A stretch of 64,000 bases of DNA from Affinundibacterium baiyunense (GCF_018139645.1 NZ_JAGSPM010000007.1:1-64000); one strand, 5' to 3'. Positions 7,121 to 20,209 are shown, numbered from the stretch's first letter. Translations and numbers: made by a program. Notes: a model not told the origin generated them from the sequence alone.

Positions 7121-9037
7121 TTATCCGCCAATCGCTTCCCATTTTTCTAAAGCTGCCATCAACAATTCGTCGATCTCAGCGAAGCGTTCATTGAGCTTTT
7201 TGATGTCATCAGGTGTCGCATCTTTGTAGAAGTCGCCATCTGCCAGTTTTTCAGAAATCGTCTTTTGCTCGGCTTCTAAATTGCTGATCAAATTCGGCAA
7301 TTCATCCAGTTCTTTTTGCTCTTTGTAGCTGAGTTTTTTTGGTTTCGCTTCGGCTTTAGGCGCTGGTGCAGTCATGCTGCTGACTGGTGATTTACTCTCT
7401 GTTTTTGCCTTGACTGGTGCCGCAATTGCTTTGCCCGCTGGAGAATTTTTGTAGTTCTCCCAATCTGTGTAACCGCCTATGTATTCTTTCCATAAGCCAT
7501 TGCCTTCAGATGCGATCACTTGCGTGACGACGTTATCTAAGAACATGCGGTCATGACTGACTAAGAATACGGTACCTTCGTAGTCTTCCAATAATTCTTC
7601 GAGCAATTCTAGTGTGTCGATGTCGAGATCATTGGTTGGTTCGTCGAGAACTAAGACATTTGCTGGCTTTGCGAATAAGCGCGCTAACAACAGACGGTTG
7701 CGTTCACCACCAGACAAAGTTTTGACAGGTGAGCGAGCGCGTTCTGGTGCGAATAAAAAGTCACCAAGATAAGACATGACGTGCTTACGCTGACCATTAA
7801 TTTCGACAAAATCGCTACCTGGAGAAATCGTTTCTGCCAAGCTGACTTCTTCATTGAGTTGCGTGCGCATTTGGTCGAAGTAAGCGATTTGTAATTTGCT
7901 GCCTTGCTTAACCGTGCCGCTATCAGGTTGATCTTCACCTAAGATCAATTTGAGTAAAGTGGTTTTGCCCGCACCGTTTTGACCAATCAAACCAATCTTA
8001 TCGCCACGCATAATGATGCTAGAGAAATCATTGACGATATTCTTAGGACCAAAACTCTTGCAGACGTTTTCCAATTCCGCCACGATTTTGCCCGAGCGTT
8101 CACCGGTCGTAACATCCAGACGTACTTGCCCTTGTTGTTCACGACGCGCTGCACGTTGCAGACGTAATTGTTCAAGGCGTTTAACGCGACCTTCATCGCG
8201 TACGCGACGTGCTTTGACGCCTTTGCGTATCCAGATTTCTTCTTGCGCTAAGAATTTATCAAATTTCGCGGCTTCAACTTCTTCAATTTCTAATTGTTCG
8301 GCTTTGCGCACTTGGTAGGTAGAGAAATTACCCGGGAATGAAGTGATTTTGCCACGATCGAGTTCGATAATACGCGTGGTGACATTGTCGAGGAAGCTAC
8401 GATCATGGGTGATGAACAAGACGCTGCCTTTGAAGTCTTTTAGTAAGGCTTCTAGCCATTTAATCGATGAGAAATCCAAATGGTTGGTTGGTTCATCAAG
8501 CAGCAATACATCAGGTGCACTGACTAAGGCGCAGGCCAAGGCAACGCGCTTTTTCATACCGCCAGACAGTGTGCTCATGATAGCGTCTTTGGAGAGATTC
8601 AACTTATCTAAAGTCGTCTCCACTGTATTGCCTAAACTCCACGCATCGGCGGCATCGAGCTGCACTTGAATATCGTGCATGCGCTCCATCAATGCTTCGT
8701 CATTATCACCACCAAATTGCCCTGTGATCGCTTCGTACTCTTGCAGTAGTTTTGGCAAATCGCCTAAGCCGGAGGCGACTGCATCAAATACCGTTTGATC
8801 AGGATCAAATTGTGGCTCTTGTTCGACATACGCAATCTTGATGTTTTGTTGCATAACCAACAGGCCATCATCGAGTTTGAATTTGCCCGCGATGATTTTG
8901 AGTAGAGACGATTTACCCGTGCCATTGCGGCCAATTAAACCGACGCGTTCCGAGGTTTCAATAGAAAATTCTGCGTGATCGAGGAGGGCAACGTGACCAA
9001 AAGCCAGTTGCGCGTTGCTAAGAGAGATGACTGCCAT
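7121..9037 (-). CDS. uup: ABC-F family ATPase Uup
   Basis: 638 residues with two ABC ATPase domains in one chain and no membrane segment. The first has Walker A GRNGTGKSS and signature LSGGMKKR; the second has GQNGAGKTT and LSGGERNR. Each is followed by a Walker B ending in LDEPTN. A basic linker sits between them (RRVRDEGRVKRLEQLR). After an Ala/Pro/Lys linker, a charged C-terminal coiled coil (about residues 560-630) matches the DNA-binding C-terminal domain that marks Uup (E. coli 635 residues). ABC-F proteins act on ribosomes; Uup also lowers transposon excision and binds branched DNA. EttA, the main alternative, lacks this C-terminal coiled coil. Confidence 0.9.
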   Translation of the reverse strand: MAVISLSNAQLAFGHVALLDHAEFSIETSERVGLIGRNGTGKSSLLKIIAGKFKLDDGLLVMQQNIKIAYVEQEPQFDPDQTVFDAVASGLGDLPKLLQEYEAITGQFGGDNDEALMERMHDIQVQLDAADAWSLGNTVETTLDKLNLSKDAIMSTLSGGMKKRVALACALVSAPDVLLLDEPTNHLDFSSIKWLEALLKDFKGSVLFITHDRSFLDNVTTRIIELDRGKITSFPGNFSTYQVRKAEQLEIEEVEAAKFDKFLAQEEIWIRKGVKARRVRDEGRVKRLEQLRLQRAARREQQGQVRLDVTTGERSGKIVAELENVCKSFGPKNIVNDFSSIIMRGDKIGLIGQNGAGKTTLLKLILGEDQPDSGTVKQGSKLQIAYFDQMRTQLNEEVSLAETISPGSDFVEINGQRKHVMSYLGDFLFAPERARSPVKTLSGGERNRLLLARLFAKPANVLVLDEPTNDLDIDTLELLEELLEDYEGTVFLVSHDRMFLDNVVTQVIASEGNGLWKEYIGGYTDWENYKNSPAGKAIAAPVKAKTESKSPVSSMTAPAPKAEAKPKKLSYKEQKELDELPNLISNLEAEQKTISEKLADGDFYKDATPDDIKKLNERFAEIDELLMAALEKWEAIGG

Positions 9038-9276
9038 AAAAAACTTCTGTCGAGCTAAAGAGAGCCGATGCGTGTAGATGAATATCGTTAAAAACTAGGA
9101 AAGGCGCTATTGTACGCTAGTTGCCTGTCGTTTCATCGCTTCATCGTGTCAAGCGAGATCGCATTTGATTGTTATTGGTCGCTCAGGTAAGATGGCGACC
9201 TTCGTTCACTAGTGGTTTTTTAATAATCAGTAGTGCATAGCGAAATCGCAAAAATCCTGAGACGGATTTCAAGAGT

Positions 9277-9351
9277 CTCTCCGTAGCACAATGGATAGTG
9301 CACATGCCTCCTAAGCGTGGGATACAAGTTCGATTCTTGTCGGAGGGACCA
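9277..9351 (+). tRNA. tRNA-Arg(CCU)
   Basis: 75 bases fold as a class I tRNA. The acceptor CTCTCCG pairs with CGGAGGG (one G-U), the D stem is GCAC/GTGC, and the anticodon arm CATGC-CTCCTAA-GCGTG gives anticodon CCU. A 4-base variable loop is followed by T stem ACAAG/CTTGT with loop TTCGATT and encoded CCA. It reads the rare AGG codon. The 5' end could be one base off. No integrated element follows it. Confidence 0.9.
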
Positions 9352-9517
9352 GATTTCCCATATTTGTGTCAGTTTTAATTGTTAAATTGGCACAGTTCAA
9401 ATTTCCTACCAAGCGTAAATCGGTTAGCATGTTGGTCTAACAAAACAAGCGATGACCTTGTCGGCTACCCTACATGCTGTCACGCAAAGACTAACCACAA
9501 GAATTTGAGAGACTACG

Positions 9518-10693
9518 ATGGCAAAAGCATCATTTCAATGGGACGACCCATTATTGTTGAATTCCCAATTAAGCGACGACGAACGCATGGTGCAAGACGC
9601 GGCACGTGTGTATTGCGAAGAAAAACTCGCACCGCGAATTTTGGATGCTTTCCGTAATGAACGTACCGATCCAGCAATTTTCCGCGAGATGGGAGAACTG
9701 GGGATGTTGGGCTCTATGATTCCGACAGAATACGGTGGAGCAGGTTTAAATTATGTTTGCTATGGCTTGGTCGCGCGTGAAGTCGAGCGTATCGATTCTG
9801 GATATCGTTCTATGATGAGTGTGCAATCCTCTTTGGTCATGGTGCCGATTAATGAATTCGGTAGTGAAGCGCAAAAACGCAAATATTTACCTAAGTTAGC
9901 GACGGGCGAGTGGATCGGTTGTTTTGGCTTGACCGAACCAAATCATGGTTCTGATCCGGGCAGCATGGTCACACGTGCAAAAACGGTGGAAGGTGGATAT
10001 TTGCTCACTGGTTCTAAGATGTGGATCACGAATAGTCCGATTGCAGACGTGTTTGTGGTGTGGGCAAAAACTGATGATGGTCGTATCCGTGGCTTTATTT
10101 TGGAACGCGGCTGGGAAGGTTTATCTGCACCAGCGATTCACGGAAAAGTGGGTTTGCGCGCTTCCATCACGGGAGAAATCGTGATGGATGAAGTGTTTGT
10201 CCCGGAAGAAAATTTGATGCCGCATGTGGAAGGCTTAAAAGGCCCATTTACTTGTTTGAATTCAGCGCGTTATGGCATTGCCTGGGGCGCTTTAGGTGCG
10301 GCAGAGTTTTGTTGGCATACAGCGCGCCAATACACGATGGATCGCATGCAATTTGGTCGTCCACTCGCGGCGAATCAGTTAGTACAAAAGAAGCTGGCCG
10401 ACATGCAAACGGAAATTACCTTGGGATTGCAAGGTTGTTTGCGCCTCGGTCGCATGAAAGATGAAGGTACGGCTGCGGTAGAAATTACGTCCATTATGAA
10501 GCGTAACTCTTGCGGAAAATCGCTCGATATCGCCAGAACCGCGCGCGATATGCTGGGCGGTAATGGCATTTCAGATGAATTTGGCATCGCTCGCCATTTG
10601 GTGAACTTGGAAGTGGTAAATACCTATGAAGGCACACACGATATTCATGCTTTGATTTTGGGGCGTGCGCAGACGGGGATTGCAGCTTTTTAA
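9518..10693 (+). CDS. gcdH: Glutaryl-CoA dehydrogenase
   Basis: 391 residues, a full-length acyl-CoA dehydrogenase of the glutaryl-CoA subfamily. It oxidises and decarboxylates glutaryl-CoA to crotonyl-CoA in lysine, tryptophan and aromatic degradation, passing electrons to ETF. The FAD and substrate signature [16 protein letters not shown] lies near residues 130-150. The catalytic base is Glu371 in [18 protein letters not shown], and [14 protein letters not shown] is typical of this subfamily. The start [10 protein letters not shown] has GAGAG about 8 bases upstream. A terminator-like stem (10744-10788) follows, and no glutarate-pathway partners are adjacent. A different short-chain acyl-CoA substrate is possible but less likely given the motifs. 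Confidence 0.92.
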   Translation: MAKASFQWDDPLLLNSQLSDDERMVQDAARVYCEEKLAPRILDAFRNERTDPAIFREMGELGMLGSMIPTEYGGAGLNYVCYGLVAREVERIDSGYRSMMSVQSSLVMVPINEFGSEAQKRKYLPKLATGEWIGCFGLTEPNHGSDPGSMVTRAKTVEGGYLLTGSKMWITNSPIADVFVVWAKTDDGRIRGFILERGWEGLSAPAIHGKVGLRASITGEIVMDEVFVPEENLMPHVEGLKGPFTCLNSARYGIAWGALGAAEFCWHTARQYTMDRMQFGRPLAANQLVQKKLADMQTEITLGLQGCLRLGRMKDEGTAAVEITSIMKRNSCGKSLDIARTARDMLGGNGISDEFGIARHLVNLEVVNTYEGTHDIHALILGRAQTGIAAF

Positions 10694-10743
10694 CCGTATT
10701 TCGGCTGGCAGTAAAAAGCCAGAAAAAGCGATGGTTTATAATT

Positions 10744-10788
10744 AAGGGATAAAAACTTGCTGATACGGTGAGTTTTGTCCCTTTTTTA
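10744..10788 (+). terminator. Terminator after gcdH
   Basis: An imperfect long stem AAGGGATAAAAACT/AGTTTTGTCCCTTT with a 13-base loop ends in a T run. It separates gcdH from pyrF. Confidence 0.65.
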
Positions 10789-10833
10789 TTGAGATCATCG
10801 ACTTGATTTCATTTTAAACGATAGAGATATACC

Positions 10834-11652
10834 GTGACTTTTTTGCAAAAACTTTCCAGCGCTTGGACTACGAATAATTCTTTGTTGTGCGTAGGTTTAG
10901 ATCCAGACGTGAATAAATTTCCTGTGGAGTTGGCAGGACAGCCTGATGCAATCTACGCCTTTTGTAAAGCGATTGTCGATGCGACTGCTGACTTGGCTTG
11001 TAGCTTTAAACCGCAAATCGCTTACTTCGCTGCCTTGCGCGCTGAAGATCAGTTAGAAGCTATTTGCGGTTATATCAAAACGACTTATCCTGCTATTCCT
11101 ATCGTGTTGGATGCGAAGCGCGGTGATATAGGTGCGACCGCTGAACAATATGCGCGTGAAGCCTTTGAACGCTATGACGCCGATGCTGTTACGGTCAATC
11201 CTTACATGGGTTTTGATTCCGTCGCGCCGTATTTGGAATGGAAAGATCGCGGCGCGATTGTGCTGTGTCGTACCTCGAATGCAGGCGGCTCAGATCTGCA
11301 ATTTTTGGATGCGGGCGGCAAACCTCTGTATCAACACGTCGCGCAATTGGTGGCGGATAAGTGGAATACCAATGGTCAATGTGCGCTCGTAGTTGGTGCC
11401 ACGTTCCCAAATGAAATCGCGCAAGTACGTGCATTGATCGGCGACATGCCATTGCTGATTCCTGGCGTTGGTGCGCAGGGTGGCGATGTCGAGTCCACGG
11501 TGCGTGCAGGTCGTACGGCAAACGGCACTGGTATGATGATTAATTCTTCACGGGCAATTTTGTATGCAAAGCCTGTGGCGGATGAAAGTTATGCGCAAGC
11601 GGCACGTCGAGTTGCTTTGGAAACGCGGGATGCGATTAATCAGTTTCGATAA
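10834..11652 (+). CDS. pyrF: Orotidine 5'-phosphate decarboxylase
   Basis: 272 residues. It converts OMP to UMP, the last step of de novo UMP synthesis, in the cytoplasm. The catalytic signature [13 protein letters not shown] contains the essential Lys95 and Asp pair, followed by the QYAREAF helix. The length and the N-terminal LCVGLDPD motif fit the longer type 2 OMP decarboxylase found in many betaproteobacteria and actinobacteria. The phosphate-gripper region ([10 protein letters not shown]) is present near residue 210. Other pyrimidine genes (pyrB and a pseudo-pyrC) lie about 47 kb away in this window. The gene has its own terminator (11683-11713). Confidence 0.95.
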   Translation: MTFLQKLSSAWTTNNSLLCVGLDPDVNKFPVELAGQPDAIYAFCKAIVDATADLACSFKPQIAYFAALRAEDQLEAICGYIKTTYPAIPIVLDAKRGDIGATAEQYAREAFERYDADAVTVNPYMGFDSVAPYLEWKDRGAIVLCRTSNAGGSDLQFLDAGGKPLYQHVAQLVADKWNTNGQCALVVGATFPNEIAQVRALIGDMPLLIPGVGAQGGDVESTVRAGRTANGTGMMINSSRAILYAKPVADESYAQAARRVALETRDAINQFR

Positions 11653-11682
11653 TCGAGTTACTGAAATTTAGAAAATCGAAAG

Positions 11683-11713
11683 GCGCGAAGATTGATTTCT
11701 TCGCGCTTTTTTT
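11683..11713. terminator. Terminator between convergent pyrF and pncC
   Basis: An 8-bp stem GCGCGAAG/CTTCGCGC with an 8-base loop followed by seven T on the plus strand. Confidence 0.8.
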
Positions 11714-11794
11714 ATAATGCTATTGTATTTTGAGATCGGATTTAGCGAGATTGCGTTAAGTACAGTTAAAGCTAATTTTGAAAGTCCTTGAGTC

Positions 11795-12280
11795 TTAAAT
11801 TTCCTCAACATAACGCAATAATTTGCTTAAGGCATGCGCCACGGTCTGCTCACGTATTGCATGGCGATCACCACTAAATACTTTGCGTTCGGTATGTGTT
11901 ACGCCACCAACGCGCCAGCCGAAACAGACCGTACCAACTGGTTTGCCTGGTACTGCACCACCTGGCCCAGCAATCCCTGTTGTCGAGATCGCTACATGCG
12001 CTTCAGAGTTTGCCAATGCTCCTTCAGCCATCGCTGCCGCGATTTCTTCACTGACTGCACCGTGTTGCGCAATCAACGAGGCTGGAATATTTAGCATCTC
12101 GGTTTTTGCCGAATTAGAGTAGGGTACAAAACCACAATCAAACCATTCTGAAGAACCGGCGATTTCGGTTAGTGCACAGCTAACACCGCCGCCTGTGCAT
12201 GATTCTGCAACCGAGAGTAATAATTTTTTTTCTTTGAGCGCTTCGCCAACTTTTTCTGCGAGCTTGAGCATGTCAGTCAT
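11795..12280 (-). CDS. pncC: Nicotinamide-nucleotide amidase PncC (CinA C-terminal domain family)
   Basis: 161 residues covering only the CinA C-terminal domain. The motifs AESCTGGG (nucleophile Ser in the family), AISTTGIAGPGG and KPVGTVCFGW are all present. The enzyme deamidates NMN to nicotinic acid mononucleotide in the pyridine nucleotide cycle. It is a stand-alone version like E. coli PncC rather than the two-domain CinA. A good ribosome site (AGGAGA) lies 6 bases before ATG 12280. It is the last gene of the minus-strand thiL-pgpA-pncC order common in this group; pgpA ends 105 bp upstream, so a separate promoter is possible. Confidence 0.93.
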   Translation of the reverse strand: MTDMLKLAEKVGEALKEKKLLLSVAESCTGGGVSCALTEIAGSSEWFDCGFVPYSNSAKTEMLNIPASLIAQHGAVSEEIAAAMAEGALANSEAHVAISTTGIAGPGGAVPGKPVGTVCFGWRVGGVTHTERKVFSGDRHAIREQTVAHALSKLLRYVEEI

Positions 12281-12385
12281 GATGGTCTCCTGATCTGTTA
12301 TTTACAGATGCACTTTAGCACTTCAAAACTTGCTTGCGGTATTTTTTAAATTGATTTTTTGTATTCGATCAGCATTGTTGTTTGC

Positions 12386-12898
12386 TCACCAATTTCGCCA
12401 TAAAGCAAAGATGAGGAGTGCGAAAAATGCAGCAACAATATCATCGAACATAACACCAAATCCACCTTTCAACTTGCGATCAAAATAAGCAATTGGCGGT
12501 GGTTTGACCATATCAAAAAAACGGAAAGCGATGAATGCCCAGCACTGTGTGATGAATGGCGCTGGCGTGATGAATAGTAGCACCAGCCAAAACGCAATAA
12601 TCTCATCCCAAACCATGCTGCCGTGATCGGCGATGCCAAGATTTTTTCCTGTAATTTCGCAAGCCCACACGCCAAGAAAATATCCGACAACGATGATGAT
12701 TCCCCAGTTCACCGGTGTAAATAACTGAGGCCAACGTACACTTAATACAGTAAAACTGAGCCATGCAAACAGAGTGCCTGCAGTGCCGGGCATGACGGGC
12801 GACAAACCACTGCCAAATCCTTGTGACAGAAAATGTGCAGGGTGAGCCAGCATGAATCCCGCAGTCGGTTTTAAGATGGGATTAGGGTTGCTATCCAT
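12386..12898 (-). CDS. pgpA: Phosphatidylglycerophosphatase A
   Basis: 170 residues. An inner-membrane enzyme that dephosphorylates phosphatidylglycerophosphate to phosphatidylglycerol. The family motifs GSGLSPVMPGTAGTL near the N-terminus and KPPPIAYFDRK followed by GGFGVMFDDIVAA near the C-terminus are clear, and the acidic residues of that last block are the likely metal ligands. About four hydrophobic segments are seen. The start lies 2 bases after the thiL stop, so the two are surely cotranscribed and probably translationally coupled; this thiL-pgpA order is conserved in many proteobacteria. Confidence 0.93.
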   Translation of the reverse strand: MDSNPNPILKPTAGFMLAHPAHFLSQGFGSGLSPVMPGTAGTLFAWLSFTVLSVRWPQLFTPVNWGIIIVVGYFLGVWACEITGKNLGIADHGSMVWDEIIAFWLVLLFITPAPFITQCWAFIAFRFFDMVKPPPIAYFDRKLKGGFGVMFDDIVAAFFALLIFALWRNW

Positions 12899-12900
12899 AT

Positions 12901-13869
12901 TTATTCGGTGGTGAAATGATCAAAACTACGCAAGACGAGTTGAATTTCTTGATGGTTTTTATCAATTAAGCGTAAGCCTTTTGAGGCTTCGATACTGCCG
13001 ATTCGTGTGACATTGGTTTGGCTAGTTAAGCCCGCTTGTATTACCGCATCACGTTGATGAACTGGTGCTGTAAAACATAGTTCGTAGTCGTCGCCACCAG
13101 CTAAACAAAATTCACGTCGTTTGTCTTGTGCTTGTTGTTGCAGTATCGGGCCAGCCGGTAAATCATCCACGTAAAGGCGGGCGCCAACTTGTGAGCGTTC
13201 TAAGATGTGGCCAAGATCGCCAATCAATCCATCTGAAATATCTAACGCGGCATTGGCGATTCCACGTAAGGCAATTCCTAATGCAATGCGTGGTGTCGGA
13301 GTGTGCATGCGGGTGGCAGCGATGCGATGATCTTCAGTTGAAAGCGTCAATTCTTTCCAATAAGCGGCAAGCGCCAAACGCGCATCGCCAATATTGCCAG
13401 AGACCCAAATGTCGTCGCCCACTTGCGCAGCATCTCGCCTCAGAGCGGAATTGGGCAGTACTTCACCGAAGATCGTGATGCAAATATTCAGCGGGCCTTT
13501 TGTGGTGTCACCACCAATTAGACGACAGTGATGTTGCTGCGCTAAATTGAATAATCCTTGTGAGAAAGGTGCTAACCACGCTGGATTCGCTTCTGGTAAC
13601 GAAAGCGATAAAGTGAATGCGAGTGGTTTAGCGCCCATCGCTGCAAGATCCGACAAATTGACTGCTAAACATTTATGACCAAGTTGATAGGGATCTGCAT
13701 CTGGAAAAAAATGTCGACCTGATACCAGCATGTCGCTTGATATGGCTAGCTGCATATCGGGTGCGGGATTAACTAAAGCACAGTCGTCACCGATCCCAAG
13801 TGCGAAGCGTGGATCTTCAGCGTAGTTCTGTACAAAATAATGTTTGATAAGGTCGAATTCTGAGAGCAT
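12901..13869 (-). CDS. thiL: Thiamine-monophosphate kinase
   Basis: 322 residues from the chosen start. ThiL phosphorylates thiamine monophosphate with ATP to the cofactor thiamine diphosphate. Motifs: FALGIGDDCALV (Mg/ATP aspartates), the glycine and aspartate loop around LIGGDTTKGPL, and DISDGLIGDLGHI. I chose ATG 13869 (MLSEFDLI, the conserved ThiL N-terminus) over ATG 13890, which adds seven unconserved residues. Neither has a Shine-Dalgarno site. TACAAT lies five bases before ATG 13869, hinting at a promoter for a very short or absent leader, but no -35 is visible. It is the first gene of the thiL-pgpA-pncC group; the DUF6882 gene ends 41 bp upstream on the same strand. Confidence 0.92.
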   Translation of the reverse strand: MLSEFDLIKHYFVQNYAEDPRFALGIGDDCALVNPAPDMQLAISSDMLVSGRHFFPDADPYQLGHKCLAVNLSDLAAMGAKPLAFTLSLSLPEANPAWLAPFSQGLFNLAQQHHCRLIGGDTTKGPLNICITIFGEVLPNSALRRDAAQVGDDIWVSGNIGDARLALAAYWKELTLSTEDHRIAATRMHTPTPRIALGIALRGIANAALDISDGLIGDLGHILERSQVGARLYVDDLPAGPILQQQAQDKRREFCLAGGDDYELCFTAPVHQRDAVIQAGLTSQTNVTRIGSIEASKGLRLIDKNHQEIQLVLRSFDHFTTE

Positions 13870-13910
13870 ATTGCATTGTATCGAATGCATACTGCGTCGT
13901 GGTGAAAATG

Positions 13911-14558
13911 TCAGATCGATTTTGCTTCGTGGGCGATTTGTACTTCACCAAAATTTAAAAACAGACTCACTCCCGGCTTTACTTCAACGCGATAAGCGCC
14001 TTTTGCTTGGTTCAGACGCATCGCGAGTGCAGTCAGCTCCCATGCACGTTGTTCGGTGCAGTGTATATTTGCTTTGACGAGTTCCTTTGTTTTTTGTTCT
14101 TTGCCAAATTCTTTGACTGTTGTTGCATTGCGTTTGAGCGCAGGTAGTACCGAAGGATGGTCCCATGCCCACATAAATGAATGATCTTTGTGATGGAAGG
14201 TACCAATGATTTGTGCCGGGGCAAGTGCGAAGGTTCCATCATCGAATGTCAGTAAGAGTTGGCCATTATTTTGATCTAAATGCCAAGACTTCTCATCGCC
14301 TAGTCGCCAATTTGCGTTATGTAGCATGTTGGCAATTTGGGCCTCATCAACACTCGCTGCAATAAATGCATCCAGATTCTTTTCGCGGTGAAATAACTTA
14401 ACCATATCTTTATACTGCTTTATTGTTCGCCAGTTGCTAATTGCTTGGTATGCATCGGCTGTAAGTGTCGCGGCTGCGCGTTTAATGAATACTTTGAAGT
14501 AGGTTCGACTGAAACTAAGTTTTTGTTCTTTTTTTGTACTCGCATCGATTTCTTTCAT
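13911..14558 (-). CDS. DUF6882-like protein of unknown function
   Basis: 215 residues from ATG 14558 (a TTG at 14624 in the same frame would add 22 residues; neither has a ribosome site). Not a family of known role. The C-terminal part resembles DUF6882: a beta-rich stretch (WHLDQNNGQLLLTFDD, APAQIIGTFHHKDHSFMWAWDHPSV) followed by a helix with GKEQKTKELVKA and a closing VSLFLNFGEVQI strand. The N-terminal 60 residues are basic and helical. There is no signal peptide or membrane segment, so it is likely cytoplasmic. It sits 41 bp before thiL on the same strand and could be cotranscribed, but nothing ties it to thiamine. Confidence 0.7.
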   Translation of the reverse strand: MKEIDASTKKEQKLSFSRTYFKVFIKRAAATLTADAYQAISNWRTIKQYKDMVKLFHREKNLDAFIAASVDEAQIANMLHNANWRLGDEKSWHLDQNNGQLLLTFDDGTFALAPAQIIGTFHHKDHSFMWAWDHPSVLPALKRNATTVKEFGKEQKTKELVKANIHCTEQRAWELTALAMRLNQAKGAYRVEVKPGVSLFLNFGEVQIAHEAKSI

Positions 14559-15099
14559 TGTTTTATTTTGTTGATTCGACCTAGATCGGATTACGCCTAA
14601 CTTCTTTCGTGTCAATTCCAGCAATAGTGATATTGAATCTTATTTGACATGGTTTTGTCATGATGATTTTTACTCAGCGCGCGTTTTTGTTGTTTGATCT
14701 TTTTTATTGCTTAAATGATTCTGAGAAAAAAATGTAATGATTATGGTAATTATTTTGGTTTTGTACCAATGACTTTAGATAGGTGAACACTTGTATTTGT
14801 ATTTTTTTGATACTGTTTAGCGAATTGATTAGTGAAGTGATTAGTGACGTAATTAATGAAATAAAGTGATGCAGATGCAAGCTACAAGACAATCATGATC
14901 GCGTTGATGTCAGGTACGAGTCCATAGAATCGACCTATTTTGATAGCTATTCACTATGTTTTTGACCTTATTTAGTCATTCTAGCTATCGCTTATGCAAA
15001 AAAGTCATAGAACTCGTATAAATACGTATGAAGCAAATGTTGCCTCTCTGCTAGAATCATTAACCCCCTATTTGTTTGTTTAAGAAGGAATGGACTCGC
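14559..15099. other. AT-rich intergenic region between the DUF6882 gene and maeB
   Basis: About 540 bp without a credible gene. A degenerate 12-bp tandem repeat lies at 14827-14862 (GATTAGTGAAGT, GATTAGTGACGT, AATTAATGAAAT). TTGACC near 14960 is a possible -35 for maeB, but its -10 is unclear. Long T- and A-rich stretches suggest bent DNA. Confidence 0.5.
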
Positions 15100-17409
15100 A
15101 TGGATTCGCCAGAACAAAAAGAATTACTTCGTCAACAATTACGTCAAGCCGCATTGGAATACCATGAATTTCCAACGCCTGGCAAAATCAGTGTCACTCC
15201 AACTAAACAACTTACGAATCAGCGCGATCTGGCGCTAGCTTACTCGCCCGGTGTGGCAGCGCCATGTGAAGAAATTGTGGCTGATCCGGCTGCGGCATTT
15301 AAATACACAGCACGTGGCAATCTGGTCGGTGTGATTACCAATGGCACCGCAGTGTTAGGTTTAGGCAACATCGGCCCTTTGGCTTCCAAGCCAGTGATGG
15401 AAGGTAAGGGCGTCTTGTTTAAGAAATTTGCGGGAATTGACGTATTTGATATCGAAATCAATGAGTCAGATCCAGACAAATTGGTGGATATTATTGCTTC
15501 CTTAGAGCCGACGTTTGGCGGTATTAATTTAGAGGACATCAAAGCGCCTGAGTGTTTCTATATCGAACGTAAGTTGCGCGATAAGATGAAGATTCCAGTT
15601 TTCCACGATGATCAGCATGGCACTGCGATCATTGTTGGCGCCGCAATTTTGAATGGCTTAAAAGTTGTTGGTAAAGATCTCAAAGATTGTAAGTTGGTGG
15701 TTTCTGGTGCTGGTGCGGCGGCGCTGGCTTGCTTGGATTTGATTGTTGATCTTGGTTTTCCGATTGAAAACATCTTTGTCACGGATCTCGCTGGCGTGGT
15801 CTACAAAGGTCGTACCGAGTTGATGGATCCTGATAAGGAACGCTTCGCACAAGATACGAGTGCGCGTAGTTTAAAAGAGGTCATCACCGGCGCAGATATT
15901 TTCTTGGGATTGTCCGCCGGCGGCGTACTAAAACAAGACATGGTGAAAACCATGGCGGCACGTCCTTTGATTTTGGCGTTAGCGAATCCTACGCCTGAAA
16001 TTCTGCCTGAAGAAGTCAAAGCAGTACGGGATGACGCGGTGATGGCTACTGGCCGTTCCGATTTCCCAAATCAAGTGAATAATGTACTGTGTTTCCCGTA
16101 TATTTTCCGTGGTGCGTTGGATTGTGGGGCAACGACCATCACTCGCGAAATGGAAATTGCGGTCGTACATGCGATTGCCGATTTGGCACAAGCTGAGCAA
16201 TCTGATGTGGTGGCATCAGCCTACGGAATTTCTAACTTATCGTTTGGCCCTGAATATTTAATTCCTAAGCCATTTGACCCGCGCTTGATGATTAAGATTG
16301 CACCAGCAGTAGCGAAAGCAGCAGAAGATTGTGGTGTTGCAGCGCGACCAATTCAGGATATGCAGGCGTATATTGATAAGTTGCAGCAATTTGTTTACCA
16401 CAGTGGCACGTTCATGAAGCCACTATTCCAAATTGCCAAGAAAGCACCAGATTCTCGCAAGCGCATTGTTTTTGCAGAGGGTGAAGAAGAACGTGTTTTG
16501 CGTGCTGTACAAGTGGTCGTTGATGAAAAACTGGCTAAACCAATTTTGGTTGGTCGCCCACATATTCTGGAAAAACGAATTGAGAAGTTTGGTTTGCGTT
16601 TGCGCCCAGGTATCGATTTTGAAGCGATCAATCCAGAAATGGATGCAAGGTATCGTGATTACTGGCAAACCTATCATCAAATGACCTGCCGCCAAGGTAT
16701 TACTGAGCAATACGCAAAGTTAGAAATGCGTCGTCGCCACACTTTAATTGGCTCGATGATGGTTCACAAGGGCGATGCTGATGGCATGATCTGTGGAACA
16801 TTTGGTATCGGTAGTTTGCATTTGTTTTACGTGAACCAAGTTCTTGGTAAACGTGCTGGCGTGAACGTATATGCGGCTATGAATGGTTTGGTTTTACCAG
16901 ATCGTCAATTGGTCTTGGTTGATACGCATATCAATGAAAATCCTAGCGCAGAGCAAATCGCTGAGATTACGATTTTGGCCGCAGAAGAGATGCGTCGTTT
17001 TGGTATACAACCAAAGGCGGCGCTGTTATCGCACTCCAATTTTGGTTCAAGTAATAGTGAATCAGCCAAGAAAATGCGTGCCGCGTTAGCGATCGTACAA
17101 CGCGATGCTCCAGATCTTGAGATTGATGGTGAAATGCACGGCGATACAGCGTTAGATTCTGATTATCGTCAAAAAATGATGCCAAGTTCTACATTAAAGG
17201 GTGATGCGAATTTATTGGTGATGCCAAATATTGACGCTGCCAATATTGCATATAACTTATTGAAAACGGCTGCGGGCAATAATATTGCGATTGGGCCGAT
17301 TCTATTAGGTTGTGCAAAGCCAGTTCATATTTTGACTTCTTCAGCGACGGTTCGTCGTATTGTCAATATGACTGCTTTATGTGTAGTGGATGCAGTGGCG
17401 CAGCGCTAG
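15100..17409 (+). CDS. maeB: NADP-dependent malic enzyme with phosphotransacetylase-like domain (MaeB type)
   Basis: 769 residues in two domains. Residues 1 to about 430 form a malic enzyme (KISVTPTK, the LAYSPGVA motif, [22 protein letters not shown](P) fold); residues about 440-769 form a phosphate acetyltransferase-like domain ([35 protein letters not shown]). The enzyme decarboxylates malate to pyruvate with NADP; the PTA-like half is regulatory, binding acetyl-CoA, rather than catalytic in characterised MaeB proteins. ATG 15100 is chosen because AAGGAA lies 9 bases upstream; an in-frame TTG at 15076 has none. The gene is single and ends at a strong terminator (17433-17463). Confidence 0.94.
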   Translation: MDSPEQKELLRQQLRQAALEYHEFPTPGKISVTPTKQLTNQRDLALAYSPGVAAPCEEIVADPAAAFKYTARGNLVGVITNGTAVLGLGNIGPLASKPVMEGKGVLFKKFAGIDVFDIEINESDPDKLVDIIASLEPTFGGINLEDIKAPECFYIERKLRDKMKIPVFHDDQHGTAIIVGAAILNGLKVVGKDLKDCKLVVSGAGAAALACLDLIVDLGFPIENIFVTDLAGVVYKGRTELMDPDKERFAQDTSARSLKEVITGADIFLGLSAGGVLKQDMVKTMAARPLILALANPTPEILPEEVKAVRDDAVMATGRSDFPNQVNNVLCFPYIFRGALDCGATTITREMEIAVVHAIADLAQAEQSDVVASAYGISNLSFGPEYLIPKPFDPRLMIKIAPAVAKAAEDCGVAARPIQDMQAYIDKLQQFVYHSGTFMKPLFQIAKKAPDSRKRIVFAEGEEERVLRAVQVVVDEKLAKPILVGRPHILEKRIEKFGLRLRPGIDFEAINPEMDARYRDYWQTYHQMTCRQGITEQYAKLEMRRRHTLIGSMMVHKGDADGMICGTFGIGSLHLFYVNQVLGKRAGVNVYAAMNGLVLPDRQLVLVDTHINENPSAEQIAEITILAAEEMRRFGIQPKAALLSHSNFGSSNSESAKKMRAALAIVQRDAPDLEIDGEMHGDTALDSDYRQKMMPSSTLKGDANLLVMPNIDAANIAYNLLKTAAGNNIAIGPILLGCAKPVHILTSSATVRRIVNMTALCVVDAVAQR

Positions 17410-17432
17410 TCGATTTTTGCATTTTATTTAAT

Positions 17433-17463
17433 AAAGCCGTCATTACATTGACGGCTTTTTTTT
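17433..17463 (+). terminator. Terminator after maeB
   Basis: A 10-bp perfect stem AAAGCCGTCA/TGACGGCTTT with a 6-base loop and a run of T. Confidence 0.88.
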
Positions 17464-20199
<2,736 letters not shown>

Positions 20200-20209
20200 G
20201 AGCTGGAAT

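Noticed and set aside
9277-9351. Integration site of a mobile element at tRNA-Arg or tRNA-Ser
   Set aside because: No integrase gene and no repeat of the tRNA 3' end was seen nearby.
14704-14892. 62-residue minus-strand frame in the maeB upstream region
   Set aside because: Its Ile-Thr-Ser-Leu repeats only reflect the 12-bp DNA tandem repeat.
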